NCBI GenBank assembly: GCA_023457895.1
Contig: JAEXAY010000031.1
Location: 62,001-126,000, forward strand
From: Pseudomonadota bacterium
GTDB lineage: Bacteria; Pseudomonadota; Alphaproteobacteria; Sphingomonadales; Sphingomonadaceae
Reading direction: 5' to 3'
DNA length: 64,000 nt
The notes beneath the pieces were generated by a model. That model was not told where the DNA came from and did not search any database. It saw only the letters and a list, made by a program, of their open reading frames with translations. Shown in pieces: positions 16,684 to 25,978 of this stretch. Numbering within the stretch: the first letter of the stretch is position 1; every line of letters starts with the position of its first letter. Position numbers and translations under genes: made by a program.

Positions 16684-19413
16684 ATGACTGTCGTAAAATT
16701 ATCACAGGACGAGCGCGCGGAAGCGCTCGAGCGCGCGCGCCGGCACGCGCCCTTTCTCGACCGCCTTGCCGACAAATATGAAGGAACGGTCGCGGCCTTT
16801 CTTGAAGGCGGCGCTGATGCACGACTGACCGCGCTACTGTCGGAGCGATGGGACGGTGATGCCGACATCATGCCCTTTCTGCGCAGCCAGCGCAGCGAAC
16901 TGGCGCTGCTGACGGCGCTGCGTGACCTGTCCGGCGAAGCCTCGCTCACCGAAACGGTGGAGACATTGTCCGCCTTTGCCGACCGTTCGATCGACGATGC
17001 CATTCGCGCCGCCTTCGCCGAACGGCTGCCCGATGAGGAGCCGCGCGGCTTTAGCGTTATCGCGCTGGGCAAGCATGGCAGCCGCGAGCTCAACTATTCG
17101 TCGGACATCGACCCGATCCTGCTGTTCGACCCGCTGACCATGCCGCGCCGCGAGCGCGACGATCCGGGCGAGGCGGCGGTGCGGATCGGCCGCCGCGTCA
17201 ACGAACTCCTGAGCGCGCGCACCGGCGATGGCTATGTCTTCCGGGTCGACCTGCGCCTCAGGCCAACGCCCGAGGTGACGCCGATCGTGCTCCCGGTCAA
17301 CGCGGCGATCAGCTATTATGAAAGCCAAGCTCTGGCGTGGGAGCAGGCGGCGTTCATCCGTTCGCGCGCCTGCGCCGGGGACATGGCGCTGGGGGACGCG
17401 TTTCTTTCCGCGATCCAGCCCTTCATCTGGCGCAAGTCGCTCGATTACCGCCAGATCAAGGAGATCGGATCGGTCAGCCAGCGCATCCGCGACCATTATG
17501 CCGCAGGGCAGCGGTTCGGCGCGGGCTATGACCTCAAGCGCGGGCGCGGCGGGATCCGGGAGGTTGAATTTTTCGCGCAGGTCCACCAGTTGATCCATGG
17601 CGGGCGCGACGCTTCGCTGCGTGCGCCCGCGACGCGTGACGCGCTGGCGGCGCTGGCGGAGGCGGGGCGCATCGGCAGCGATGAGGCGCGCGATCTTGCC
17701 GCCAGCTACGAACTTTACCGCACCATCGAACATCGTCTGCAAATGGTCGACGACCAGCAAACGCACAGCCTGCCGCAGGACGCGGAAGCCCTCGATCGCG
17801 TCGCTCGGCTGCACGGGTGCGAAAGCGGCGAGGCGGTGATTTCCCTGCTCGCGCCGCATGTCGATCGCGTCGGCACCATTTATGACAGGCTGATCGGTGG
17901 CGACGAAAAGCCGGAAAGCGAGGGCGGTCCCGTCCCGCGCGTGCCGCGGGAGGAGCAGGCGCTGCAGGAATATGCCGTCGGGCTCGGCTTTGCGCAGCCG
18001 GACCATGTCGTCCAGCGCGTTGCTTCATGGCGCTCGGGCAAGCTCAGGGCCTTGCGTTCCGGTCCGGCACTGGATGCGCTCGAGGATGTCCTGCCCAAAT
18101 TGCTGGGGGCGCTGGCGAGGGCGCCCGATCCCATGGCGGCGGTGTCGGGGCTCGACCGCATGATCGAAGGGCTGCCCAGCACGATCAACTTCTTCCACCT
18201 GTTGGGCGCCCGGCCGGGGCTTGCGGTGACGCTCGCCAATATCCTGTCCTATGCGCCCGCGCTTGCTGAACAGCTCGGGCGACGGAGCGAGTTGTTCGAC
18301 GGGCTGATCGACCAGAGCGTGTTTGATCCGAGCCCGAGCGTGGCCGAATTGCTCAAGCTGTTCACTGACGCCCGCCACGGCGCGGACTATGAACGCCGGC
18401 TCGATCATGTCCGCCGTCTCGTCGGCGAGCGCCGCTTCGCGCTCGGGGTCCAAATCGTCGAGGGCATGGCCGACCCGATGGAGGTCGCGCGCGGTTATGC
18501 CCATGTCGCCGAAGCCGCGCTGGTCGCGCTCGCCGACGCGGCAAGGTCCGAATTCGAGGCCGCGCATGGCCGGGTTCCGGGCAGCGACCTTGTGATCCTC
18601 GCGCTCGGGCGGTTGGGGGGCGAGGCGCTGACCCATGCCTCGGACCTTGATCTCATCTACCTCTTCACCGGCGATTATATGGCCGAATCGGATGGGCCGA
18701 AGCCGCTCGGCGCGACGCTTTATTACAACCGCCTTGCCCAGCGCATTACCGGTGCGCTGTCGGTGCCGACAGCGAGCGGGCGGCTCTATGAGGTCGACAC
18801 AAGGTTGCGCCCCTCGGGCGCGCAGGGTCCGCTCGCCGTCAATCTCGATGCGTTCGAACGCTATCAGCAGGAAGATGCCTGGGTGTGGGAGCATATGGCG
18901 CTGACCCGCGCGCGGCCCGTCTATGGTCCGGAGGAAGCCCGCGCGAGCGTACAGGCGATCATCGACGCCGTGCTCAAGGCCCCGCGCGATGCCGCGAAAC
19001 TCGCCGCCGATGCCGCGCAGATGCGCACGGATATGGCGCAGCACAAGCCGCCACAGGGGCCGCTTGACGCCAAGCTGATCGACGGGGGTCTGGTCGACCT
19101 CGAATTCGCGACCCATGTGACGCAGCTCACCAGCGGAAAGGGGCTGGCCCCGCAGCTCGATGCGGCGCTCCCCGCGCTGGCCGGGGCGGGGCTGGCACCG
19201 GACGGAGCGGTCGCCGCACAGCAGCTGCTGACCCGGCTGCTCGTCACCTTGCGCCTCGTCTGCCCCGATTGTATCGAGCCACCCGAGGTGACAAGGCCGG
19301 TCATCGCCCGCGCCTGCCAGGCGGAAAGCTGGGATGATCTTTCGGCGCGCTACGAAGCCGCCCGCGCCGTCGTGCGCGACTGGTGGGCGGCGGAGTCGGC
19401 GACCAGGAACTGA
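16684..19413 (+). CDS. glnE: Glutamine synthetase adenylyltransferase/deadenylase
   Basis: A 909-residue bifunctional enzyme that attaches AMP to, and removes it from, glutamine synthetase in response to nitrogen status via PII. Two nucleotidyltransferase domains are visible: GKHGSRELNYSSDIDPILLF at about 129-148 and ALGRLGGEALTHASDLDLIY at about 638, each with the DxD metal pair, separated by the helical linker. Length is close to the family norm (about 945 in E. coli). An in-frame ATG at 16630 would add 18 residues; I prefer 16684. No glnA or glnB is in the window. Confidence 0.95.
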   Translation: MTVVKLSQDERAEALERARRHAPFLDRLADKYEGTVAAFLEGGADARLTALLSERWDGDADIMPFLRSQRSELALLTALRDLSGEASLTETVETLSAFADRSIDDAIRAAFAERLPDEEPRGFSVIALGKHGSRELNYSSDIDPILLFDPLTMPRRERDDPGEAAVRIGRRVNELLSARTGDGYVFRVDLRLRPTPEVTPIVLPVNAAISYYESQALAWEQAAFIRSRACAGDMALGDAFLSAIQPFIWRKSLDYRQIKEIGSVSQRIRDHYAAGQRFGAGYDLKRGRGGIREVEFFAQVHQLIHGGRDASLRAPATRDALAALAEAGRIGSDEARDLAASYELYRTIEHRLQMVDDQQTHSLPQDAEALDRVARLHGCESGEAVISLLAPHVDRVGTIYDRLIGGDEKPESEGGPVPRVPREEQALQEYAVGLGFAQPDHVVQRVASWRSGKLRALRSGPALDALEDVLPKLLGALARAPDPMAAVSGLDRMIEGLPSTINFFHLLGARPGLAVTLANILSYAPALAEQLGRRSELFDGLIDQSVFDPSPSVAELLKLFTDARHGADYERRLDHVRRLVGERRFALGVQIVEGMADPMEVARGYAHVAEAALVALADAARSEFEAAHGRVPGSDLVILALGRLGGEALTHASDLDLIYLFTGDYMAESDGPKPLGATLYYNRLAQRITGALSVPTASGRLYEVDTRLRPSGAQGPLAVNLDAFERYQQEDAWVWEHMALTRARPVYGPEEARASVQAIIDAVLKAPRDAAKLAADAAQMRTDMAQHKPPQGPLDAKLIDGGLVDLEFATHVTQLTSGKGLAPQLDAALPALAGAGLAPDGAVAAQQLLTRLLVTLRLVCPDCIEPPEVTRPVIARACQAESWDDLSARYEAARAVVRDWWAAESATRN

Positions 19414-19414
19414 T

Positions 19415-19506
19415 CGTCATTCCCGCGAAAGCGGGAATCCATCTCCGGGCCTTCGCGTTCAGGGGAGGCGCGGGGGATGGAGTCACCGGTCTGGCCGGGC
19501 AATGAC
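19415..19506. repeat. Paired palindromes (BIME-like) between glnE and bcp
   Basis: The first copy, 19415-19445, matches the hisS-prfA element (CGTCATTCCCGCG..CGCGGGAATCCATCT type), and an inverted, more degenerate partner ends at CAATGACG (19499-19506). The left arm starts two bases after the glnE stop codon, so it may protect or end the glnE transcript. Confidence 0.8.
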
Positions 19507-19527
19507 GAAGAATAAGGAGCAAGAGAA

Positions 19528-19983
19528 ATGAATATCGGTGACCCCATTCCCGCGCTGACCCTCGATGACGCTGAAGGCAATGCCGTCGCGCTGGCGGATC
19601 AGCCGCGCCCGCTGGTCATTTATTTCTATCCCAAGGCCGATACGCCGGGCTGCACCACCGAGGCCAAGGATTTTACCGCGCTTGGTGCCGATTTTGCCAG
19701 CGCAGGGGTCCGGGTGTTCGGCGTCTCGAAGGACAAGACCGCGAAACTCGGCAAGTTCCGTGACAAATATGAGCTTGGCGTCACGCTCTTGTCGGACGAG
19801 GATGGAAAGGCGTGCGAGGCCTTCGGCACCTGGGTCGAAAAAAAGCTCTATGGCCGCGAATATATGGGCATCGACCGCGCCACCTTCCTGTTCGGCAAGG
19901 ATGGCAAGCTGGTGCGCGCCTGGCGCAAGGTCAAGGTCAAGGGCCACGCCGAAGAGGTGCTTGAGGCCGCGCGCACGCTCTGA
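19528..19983 (+). CDS. bcp: Thioredoxin-dependent peroxiredoxin (Bcp/PrxQ)
   Basis: A 151-residue cytoplasmic peroxiredoxin reducing hydrogen peroxide and organic hydroperoxides. The peroxidatic cysteine is Cys42 in YPKADTPGCTTEAKDF, with the preceding Thr in place. The resolving cysteine used by many Bcp proteins five residues on (CxxxxC) is absent (CTTEAK), so recycling may use another thiol, possibly Cys at about 96 in KACEAFG. An AGGAGCAAGAG ribosome binding site precedes the ATG. The DUF455 gene begins 8 bases downstream. Confidence 0.94.
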   Translation: MNIGDPIPALTLDDAEGNAVALADQPRPLVIYFYPKADTPGCTTEAKDFTALGADFASAGVRVFGVSKDKTAKLGKFRDKYELGVTLLSDEDGKACEAFGTWVEKKLYGREYMGIDRATFLFGKDGKLVRAWRKVKVKGHAEEVLEAARTL

Positions 19984-19991
19984 GCGCTTCG

Positions 19992-20783
19992 ATGCCGCAA
20001 AGCCTGTCCGCCGCCTGCCGCTCGGTGCTCGAGACGGCCGATCCGCGCGCCAAGCTGATGCGGGCGCGGCGTGTTGCGCGCGACTGGCAGCTGGGCCGGC
20101 TCGCCTTTTCGTTCGAAACGCCGATGCCGGATCGCCCGGCGCGCCCGGATGTACCGGAGCTGCTCCCGCCGAACCGTATGCCCAAGCGCGGCCGGGCCGG
20201 GTCGGACCGGGCCCGAATCGCGCTGCTCCACGCGCTTGCCCATATCGAATTTGTGGCGATCGACCTCGCATTCGACATGGCAGGCCGGTTCGGCGGCGGC
20301 TTTCCCCGTGAATTTGCGGACGACTGGCTTGGTGTCGGCGCCGACGAGGCGATGCACTTCGCCCTGCTCGACCGGCGGCTCCGGCAGCTCGGTAGCTATT
20401 ATGGTGTGCTCCCAGCCCATGACGGCTTATGGGAGGCCGCCCAGACGACCGCCGGGGGCGCGCTCGCGCGGCTCGCGGTTGTGCCGATGGTGCTGGAGGC
20501 GCGCGGTCTCGATGTTACCCCCGCGACGATCGAACGATTTACAAGTTCAGGGGATTCAGCGAGTGCCGCGATTCTCGCTCGCATCTATAAGGACGAAATC
20601 CGGCATGTTTCCGTCGGAACGCGCTGGTTTAAACAGCAATGTGCGCAAGCCGGGATTGACCCCGTTACGCATTGGCAAACGCTGCTCAAGTTACATTTCA
20701 GAGGGAGTTTGAAGCCGCCATTTAACGACTCAGCGCGTGCGGCGAGCGGTTTGACGCAGGATTTCTATAAAATTATTGCCTAA
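19992..20783 (+). CDS. DUF455 ferritin-like protein
   Basis: A 263-residue protein of the DUF455 family, a ferritin-like four-helix group with carboxylate/His pairs expected to bind a di-metal centre. Candidate ligands are seen in HALAHIEFVAIDLAFD, ADEAMHF and KDEIRHVSVG. Its reaction is unknown. It is 8 bases behind bcp, so the two are probably one operon, and an oxidative-stress role is a fair guess. The last 60 codons are more AT-rich than the rest. Confidence 0.85.
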   Translation: MPQSLSAACRSVLETADPRAKLMRARRVARDWQLGRLAFSFETPMPDRPARPDVPELLPPNRMPKRGRAGSDRARIALLHALAHIEFVAIDLAFDMAGRFGGGFPREFADDWLGVGADEAMHFALLDRRLRQLGSYYGVLPAHDGLWEAAQTTAGGALARLAVVPMVLEARGLDVTPATIERFTSSGDSASAAILARIYKDEIRHVSVGTRWFKQQCAQAGIDPVTHWQTLLKLHFRGSLKPPFNDSARAASGLTQDFYKIIA

Positions 20784-20916
20784 TTAACCTTCTCCCCGCA
20801 CACGGGTTCCAAGAGCGGGGACGAAAAATTTCGCCCACAATTTGAATTCAAGCCCAAACGGCAGGTCGGGGACGGAACCGGATCGCCTGAAGGAGCGAAC
20901 GCAGAGTGGGGTCGCA

Positions 20917-21645
20917 GTGATCAACGTCGTATCGAACCTGAAGTTCCGCAAGGCCGCGTTTTTTATGGCTGTTGCGTCATTCTCCATCGCAGCCCAGGCC
21001 AATAACGCCAGCGCGCCGGTGGAAGATCCCGACGAAGAAATCTCCGACGTTCAGAACAGCCAGCAAATGGCCAGTGTCGCGGCGATGGCCACGCCGACAT
21101 TGCTCGCAGCCCGCATGGGACCGCCGAAGGGTGACAGCAATTTCCGCAACCTGTTCGGCGCGATGAAGCAGATGGATGGCACCGCCTCGCGCGCCATCGC
21201 CATCCCGACCCGCAAGCCGGTTGACAATATGCGCCTGACCTCGTCGTTCGGCATGCGCAACCACCCCGTCCTTCGCAAGCGTATGCGCCACAACGGCATC
21301 GACATTCCGGCCGCGACCGGCACGCCGATCTATGCGCCGGCTGACGGCGTCGTCGGCCGCGCTCAGCGCCTTGGCGGTTATGGCAACTATGCCGAAATCG
21401 AACATGGCAACGGCATCCAGACCCGTTTCGGCCACATGTCGCGCATCGCAGTGGCGCCGGGCCAGCGTATCAAGCAGGGTGAAATCGTCGGTTATGTCGG
21501 CTCGACCGGCCGTTCGACCGGCCCGCACCTCCATTATGAAGTCCGCATCGCGGGCACTCCGGTCAACCCGATCCCGTTCGTGCAGCCGGAAGCCCAGTTT
21601 GCCTATGTCGGTGATGGCCGCACCCAGGTCGGCGGTCCCGAATAA
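20917..21645 (+). CDS. M23 family metallopeptidase (LytM-type)
   Basis: A 242-residue exported protein from the GTG at 20917. A basic start and hydrophobic stretch (AAFFMAVASFSIAAQA) form the signal peptide. The mature part ends in a LytM domain with both zinc motifs, RHNGIDIPAATGTPIYAPADG and GPHLHYEVR, so it should be an active cell wall endopeptidase or an EnvC-like activator partner. An in-frame start at 20842 would add 25 residues, including Arg-rich sequence, and is less likely. It ends at a clear terminator. Confidence 0.85.
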   Translation: MINVVSNLKFRKAAFFMAVASFSIAAQANNASAPVEDPDEEISDVQNSQQMASVAAMATPTLLAARMGPPKGDSNFRNLFGAMKQMDGTASRAIAIPTRKPVDNMRLTSSFGMRNHPVLRKRMRHNGIDIPAATGTPIYAPADGVVGRAQRLGGYGNYAEIEHGNGIQTRFGHMSRIAVAPGQRIKQGEIVGYVGSTGRSTGPHLHYEVRIAGTPVNPIPFVQPEAQFAYVGDGRTQVGGPE

Positions 21646-21664
21646 ACCCCAGGATTTGAAGAGC

Positions 21665-21696
21665 AAGCCCGTGAATTTCGCGGGCTTTTTCTTTTT
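21665..21696 (+). terminator. Rho-independent terminator after the M23 gene
   Basis: AAGCCCG pairs with CGGGCTT around a 9-base loop, followed by TTTTCTTTTTG. It lies 20 bases after the stop codon. Confidence 0.85.
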
Positions 21697-21804
21697 GACG
21701 AGACAGGAGAGGACGCGGGGCAGAGAGACACCCGCGCCGAAAAAGGAAAAGGGAGCGCGAGCCGATGCTTGCTGCTCCCTTTTTTGATGCCTATCTTGGA
21801 CAGC

Positions 21805-22140
21805 ATGACCAGCCTTTCCCCCATGACCCTGTCCCCCCGCGCCGCCCGCCGCGTTGCCTTTATCGCCGAAAAACAGGGCAAGCCCGCGATGCTTCGCCTC
21901 TCGGTCGAAGGCGGTGGCTGCTCGGGCTTCCAGTACCGCTATGGCCTCGCCGAAAGCATCAACGATGACGATGTGGTGAGCGAAACCGAAGGCGTGAAGC
22001 TGGTGGTCGACGAAATGTCGCTGGAACTGGTCGAAGGCGGCATGGTCGATTTCGTCGAATCGCTGGGCGGATCGGCATTCCAGGTCACCAATCCCAATGC
22101 GGCCTCGGGGTGCGGCTGCGGCGCGAGCTTTTCGGTTTAA
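21805..22140 (+). CDS. erpA: Iron-sulfur cluster insertion protein (ErpA/IscA family)
   Basis: A 111-residue A-type carrier that binds and hands over Fe-S clusters. The three conserved cysteines are Cys39 in GGGCSGFQY and Cys103/Cys105 in SGCGCGASF; the NPNAASGCGCG tail fits ErpA better than IscA. Starts at 21805 or 21823 are possible. It stands alone between the M23 gene and the convergent PAP2 gene. Confidence 0.9.
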   Translation: MTSLSPMTLSPRAARRVAFIAEKQGKPAMLRLSVEGGGCSGFQYRYGLAESINDDDVVSETEGVKLVVDEMSLELVEGGMVDFVESLGGSAFQVTNPNAASGCGCGASFSV

Positions 22141-22177
22141 GGGCGTACAAACCGTCCGTCTGCTTGTTCGTCTGACG

Positions 22178-23173
22178 TTAGCCAGCAGCGACCGGCAAAG
22201 TCGTTGGGGCAGTAACCGTTGCGGTCTTCTGCGCGATGGTATCAACCCGACAGAGCATCTTGTTGACCATTATTGTCGCGCCAGCGAGCATTATGCCCGC
22301 GATAACATCCACAAAATAATGCCCGCCGAATAATGGCGTCGATGCAATCATAATGAGGTTAAACATCATGGAGGGCACCAACAGAGTGAGTGAACCCCGG
22401 CTCACATAGATCAGCAGAGCCCCCATCGTGGTATGGAAGGAGGGAAAGGCAACCAACCCGGGAAGGTTGGTCACATCCAAATATAAGTGGGTGGAAGCGC
22501 GTACCTCTTGTAGCGGAGGCCAGAAATAGGTCCCCATTGTTGTTGAAACAAACTCGAATTCGGCTTGATCCGGCGCATAATATATCATGGCGCCTTGGGC
22601 GGGGAGCAAAGGTCCTAACAGGATAACGGTCACCGATGAAATGACGAACAGCTTGATAAACTCCATCGCGCGTTCATGTCCTTTGATGAGAAGCAAAAGA
22701 ATGAAGGCGAAACAACAATATTGAATGAGGCCCTGATACGTCAGGGCCATTATCTCGATGACCACTGGATGTGTGTCAAGCCACCGGACGTACGCCAGCC
22801 AATCCAATCCAAGCGCTTGATCCCAACCGGCCAGCATATGATCGGCTAATGGTAGCGGGTAGGCCATAGTCACATAATTGAGTATTTTTAGCGCGGGCCA
22901 CAATGAAAGTGCGATCGCAAGTCCGGTGACCAAAGCGTAGGTTTGCCCGCGACATTGCCTGCTGTGAACTGCCAAAATAAGTCCAGCGGATGTCGCCCAG
23001 GTTAAGAGAAGAATCCGCCAGCTCTCAGAATCAACGGAAACAATGGGAGACAATAAAATGGCTAAATCCACCGTTGCGACGCATACGACTGTTGCCCACA
23101 CCCATCGGGGCCAGCGCGGACGATCCGGCTCGGAGGTAGCTAGGACCGTTTGTGCAAGCTCGGTTCCCGTCAT
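22178..23173 (-). CDS. PAP2/AUR1-like membrane phosphotransferase or phosphatase
   Basis: A 331-residue polytopic membrane protein with about seven hydrophobic segments. Two PAP2 active site motifs are visible: AFPSFHTTMGALL with its catalytic His, and LFGGHYFVDVIAG with the second His and Asp. The layout, with long N-terminal helices before the motifs, resembles the AUR1/inositol phosphoceramide synthase branch more than plain phosphatidate phosphatases; the substrate is unknown. Codon usage is clearly more AT-rich than in the neighbours. The start overlaps the upstream acyltransferase stop by 4 bases, so the two form one unit, probably acquired together. Confidence 0.78.
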   Translation of the reverse strand: MTGTELAQTVLATSEPDRPRWPRWVWATVVCVATVDLAILLSPIVSVDSESWRILLLTWATSAGLILAVHSRQCRGQTYALVTGLAIALSLWPALKILNYVTMAYPLPLADHMLAGWDQALGLDWLAYVRWLDTHPVVIEIMALTYQGLIQYCCFAFILLLLIKGHERAMEFIKLFVISSVTVILLGPLLPAQGAMIYYAPDQAEFEFVSTTMGTYFWPPLQEVRASTHLYLDVTNLPGLVAFPSFHTTMGALLIYVSRGSLTLLVPSMMFNLIMIASTPLFGGHYFVDVIAGIMLAGATIMVNKMLCRVDTIAQKTATVTAPTTLPVAAG

Positions 23174-24237
23174 AACGGTGAAGCCGCCGGCGAATTTACA
23201 CCTAGTTCCGCATCATATTTGGTTCCGGTCCGCTTCTTGAGCTGCGCCTTGAACTTACGGCCCCATGCTTCAACCGTGAAATAGGATATTGTTGCGCCAA
23301 TCATTGAAAGCGAAATTGTCGCAATCGTTGAAACCACAGGCGAATAGTTTTCGCGGAAATAATAGGCGAAAGGGAAGTGCCATAGATAAAGTCCGTATGA
23401 CAGCTTTCCAATTGCAACCATCGGTTTGCTGGAGAGAATGGTAGCTCGGCTAGGGTCACTCGAAGAAACCAGAACACCCACCAGTATCAGCGACATCAGT
23501 TCAGCGAGCGATATGGTGAAAGCGGACGACGTTATATTTGCGCGTAAGGCTGTTATGAAGAGGCCTGCCAGCGCGACGTCAGAGGAGATGCGGTTTAATT
23601 TCAGAATGCCTTTTCGATGGGCGATGGCCAGCATAGAACCCGCCAACAGCCCGCTCAAGCGCGTGTGCAGCGGGAAATAATATTCGATCCAATCTCCATC
23701 GGCTAGTGAGTAGCGGTAGATGGTGACCACAGCCCATAGGGCAAGTAGCGCCCATCGTGCCAGCTTATATCGAATAATGAGTGGAAGGAAAAACGGCCAG
23801 ACGATGTAAAATTGCTCTTCGACCGCAAGCGACCAAGTATGGCGAATATAATTTGGGCTGCCCCAATAGGGATAGGTGTAATCGCTGATGTAAGCGGCCG
23901 CCATTCCGGCATCGCGCAAATGCGGCTCACCTGGCCAAACCAGCGATCCAATTATGACATAGCAAAGCAAAAATAAAGCGAGTGCAGGCACCAGTCGCAG
24001 GAAGCGATGCGCATAAAAATTTCCGATCGCGATTTCGCCACGTTGTTCATATTCATCCATTAAAACACAAGTGATGAGATACCCGCTTAGGACAAAGAAA
24101 ATATCTACCCCGATGAATCCGCCTTTGAAGAGCCAGCCCGGGGCGGCGTGAAAGCACATTACCAGCAAACAGGCGACCGCACGTAGCCCATCAAGTTCGC
24201 GGACATAGGCAAGCGGCTTCGTACTAAGTGAGGTCAT
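23170..24237 (-). CDS. Acyltransferase 3 (OafA/YrhL) family protein
   Basis: A 355-residue membrane acyltransferase with about ten helices. The family signature is seen in YVRELDGLRAVACLLVMCFH (catalytic His at the end of this stretch), GGFIGVDIFFVLSGYLIT and RFLRLVPAL. It moves acyl groups onto an envelope glycan or lipid; the acceptor is not identifiable. It lacks the SGNH extension of some OafA proteins. AT-rich codons (for example AAT, ATA and TTA in minus-strand reading) set it and the PAP2 gene apart from the surroundings. Confidence 0.85.
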   Translation of the reverse strand: MTSLSTKPLAYVRELDGLRAVACLLVMCFHAAPGWLFKGGFIGVDIFFVLSGYLITCVLMDEYEQRGEIAIGNFYAHRFLRLVPALALFLLCYVIIGSLVWPGEPHLRDAGMAAAYISDYTYPYWGSPNYIRHTWSLAVEEQFYIVWPFFLPLIIRYKLARWALLALWAVVTIYRYSLADGDWIEYYFPLHTRLSGLLAGSMLAIAHRKGILKLNRISSDVALAGLFITALRANITSSAFTISLAELMSLILVGVLVSSSDPSRATILSSKPMVAIGKLSYGLYLWHFPFAYYFRENYSPVVSTIATISLSMIGATISYFTVEAWGRKFKAQLKKRTGTKYDAELGVNSPAASPL

Positions 24238-24448
24238 AATGGACTAACATGATCAATTGTTCACAAGCATATGGCTAAGCAAATATAGTTAAAGTGAAGT
24301 GAATGCGTCTGCATCGAATGGATGGACGGTTGTAATGGCGTAAGCTGGGAGGTTTGGCCAAACTGTGCCACAGTAGAAACTTGGTCTCCCGGAATCTCGC
24401 CTACCCAAAAGGCTGTGCCGGGGCATCGGATTAGGCTAGGCCACCCCC

Positions 24449-25219
24449 ATGAGAATCGCCACCTTCAATATCAACGGCATCAAGGCGCGGCTGCCGCGGC
24501 TCCTTGAATGGCTCGAGGAAACCCGCCCCGACATTGCCTGCCTGCAGGAAATCAAGACCGCCGACGAGGGCTTCCCCGTCAAGGATTTCGAGGCGGCGGG
24601 CTATGGTGCGATCTGGCACGGGCAAAAGGGCTTCAACGGCGTCGCCATCCTCGCCCGCGGCGAAGCACCTGCCGAGGTGCGGCGCGGGCTTGAGGGTGAG
24701 AGCGAGGACGATCACAGCCGCTATATCGAGGCCGATGTCATGGGGGTGCGTGTCGCGTCGATCTATCTTCCCAACGGCAATCCGCAACCCGGTCCCAAGT
24801 TCGACTACAAGCTGCGCTGGATGAAAAGGTTGCGCGCGCGCGCGGCGGAAATCATGGTGGAGGAAATCCCGGCGGTGCTTGCGGGCGACTATAATGTCAT
24901 CCCGCACGATGACGATGTGTTCTCGGTTTCCGCGATGGCCTCGGACGCGCTGATGCAGCCCGAAAGCCGGGACGGCTACCGCGTCCTTCTTTCCGACGGC
25001 TGGACGGATGCCTTGCGCTCCCGTCATCCGGCGGGCGGCGTGTGGACCTATTGGGACTATCAGGCGGGCTGCTGGCAGCGCGACGCGGGGTTCCGCATCG
25101 ACCATCTGCTGCTGAGCCCGCTCGCCGCCGACCGGCTCATCGACGCGCAGGTCGACAAGGAGTATCGCGGTCGCGAAAAGGCGAGCGACCACGCGCCGAC
25201 ATGGGTGGAACTGCGTTAG
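24449..25219 (+). CDS. xth: Exodeoxyribonuclease III
   Basis: A 256-residue AP endonuclease/3'-5' exonuclease of base excision repair. Conserved pieces include the N-terminal MRIATFNINGIKARL, the metal-binding Glu in CLQEIKTAD, GDYNVIPHDDDV, and the catalytic SDHAPTWVEL end. Length matches E. coli XthA (268). Its last 4 bases overlap the stop of the convergent VIT gene. Confidence 0.95.
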   Translation: MRIATFNINGIKARLPRLLEWLEETRPDIACLQEIKTADEGFPVKDFEAAGYGAIWHGQKGFNGVAILARGEAPAEVRRGLEGESEDDHSRYIEADVMGVRVASIYLPNGNPQPGPKFDYKLRWMKRLRARAAEIMVEEIPAVLAGDYNVIPHDDDVFSVSAMASDALMQPESRDGYRVLLSDGWTDALRSRHPAGGVWTYWDYQAGCWQRDAGFRIDHLLLSPLAADRLIDAQVDKEYRGREKASDHAPTWVELR

Positions 25220-25923
25220 GCGACGGATGTCCCGAAAAGGCTGCCGATCGCCCAGGTCGCGGCCATCGCGATCGCACCCCAGAAGGTTACGCGCAGCGTC
25301 GGCTTGAGCACGGGCGATCCGCCCGCCTTGGAACTGACGATGCCGAGCAGGGCGAGGAAGATCAGTGAGGCCGCTGATACGAGCAGCGCGATCTGCTTTT
25401 CGGAGACCAGCCAGGCGACGGCCAGCGGAAGGGCTGCACCCACGGCGAAGCTGGCAGCGGAGGAGAAGGCGGCCTGGATCGGGTTTGCCATGGTGTGCGG
25501 CGTGATCCCCAGTTCCTCGCGGGCATGGGTGGCGAGCGCGTCATGCGCGGTGAGCTGTTCGGCGACCCTGCGGGCCAGATCGTCGTCGAGGCCGCGCTCC
25601 TTGTAAATGCCGACGAGTTCCTCCAGTTCGCGTTCCGGGATGGTTTCAAGCTCTTTTGTCTCACGCGCGAGGTCAGCATTTTCGGCATCGGATTGTGAAC
25701 TGACCGAGACATATTCGCCCGCCGCCATCGACATCGCGCCCGCGACCAGCCCGGCGATCCCGGCGACCATCACCTCGGGCCGCCCGGCCGAAGCAGCCGC
25801 GACGCCCGTGATCAGGCTCGCGGTCGAAACGATGCCATCATTGGCGCCGAGCACCGCGGCGCGCAGCCAGCCGATGCGCGAGGTGGCATGTTGTTCGGGA
25901 TTGGCTGCGTCCGGCATGTTCAT
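25216..25923 (-). CDS. VIT family (VIT1/CCC1) metal transporter
   Basis: A 235-residue membrane protein of the VIT1/CCC1 family, which moves Fe2+ or Mn2+ in eukaryotes. Helix 1 carries AAVLGANDGIVSTASLITG and helix 2 AGLVAGAMSMAAGEYVSVSSQSD, the family hallmarks. A charged cytoplasmic segment (ETKELETIPERELEELVGIYKERG) with many Glu residues corresponds to the metal-binding domain. Three more helices follow. It lies 55 bases downstream of the GNAT-fold gene on the same strand. Confidence 0.92.
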   Translation of the reverse strand: MNMPDAANPEQHATSRIGWLRAAVLGANDGIVSTASLITGVAAASAGRPEVMVAGIAGLVAGAMSMAAGEYVSVSSQSDAENADLARETKELETIPERELEELVGIYKERGLDDDLARRVAEQLTAHDALATHAREELGITPHTMANPIQAAFSSAASFAVGAALPLAVAWLVSEKQIALLVSAASLIFLALLGIVSSKAGGSPVLKPTLRVTFWGAIAMAATWAIGSLFGTSVA

Positions 25924-25978
25924 GGGAGATGTCCCTACGCGGAAAAGCTGACGGCAGGCTTACGGCAACGGAATGAAG

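Noticed and set aside
20873..20902. GGAAC-N17-CGAA upstream of the first M23 gene as an EcfG promoter
   Set aside because: The -10 box matches only two of four bases.
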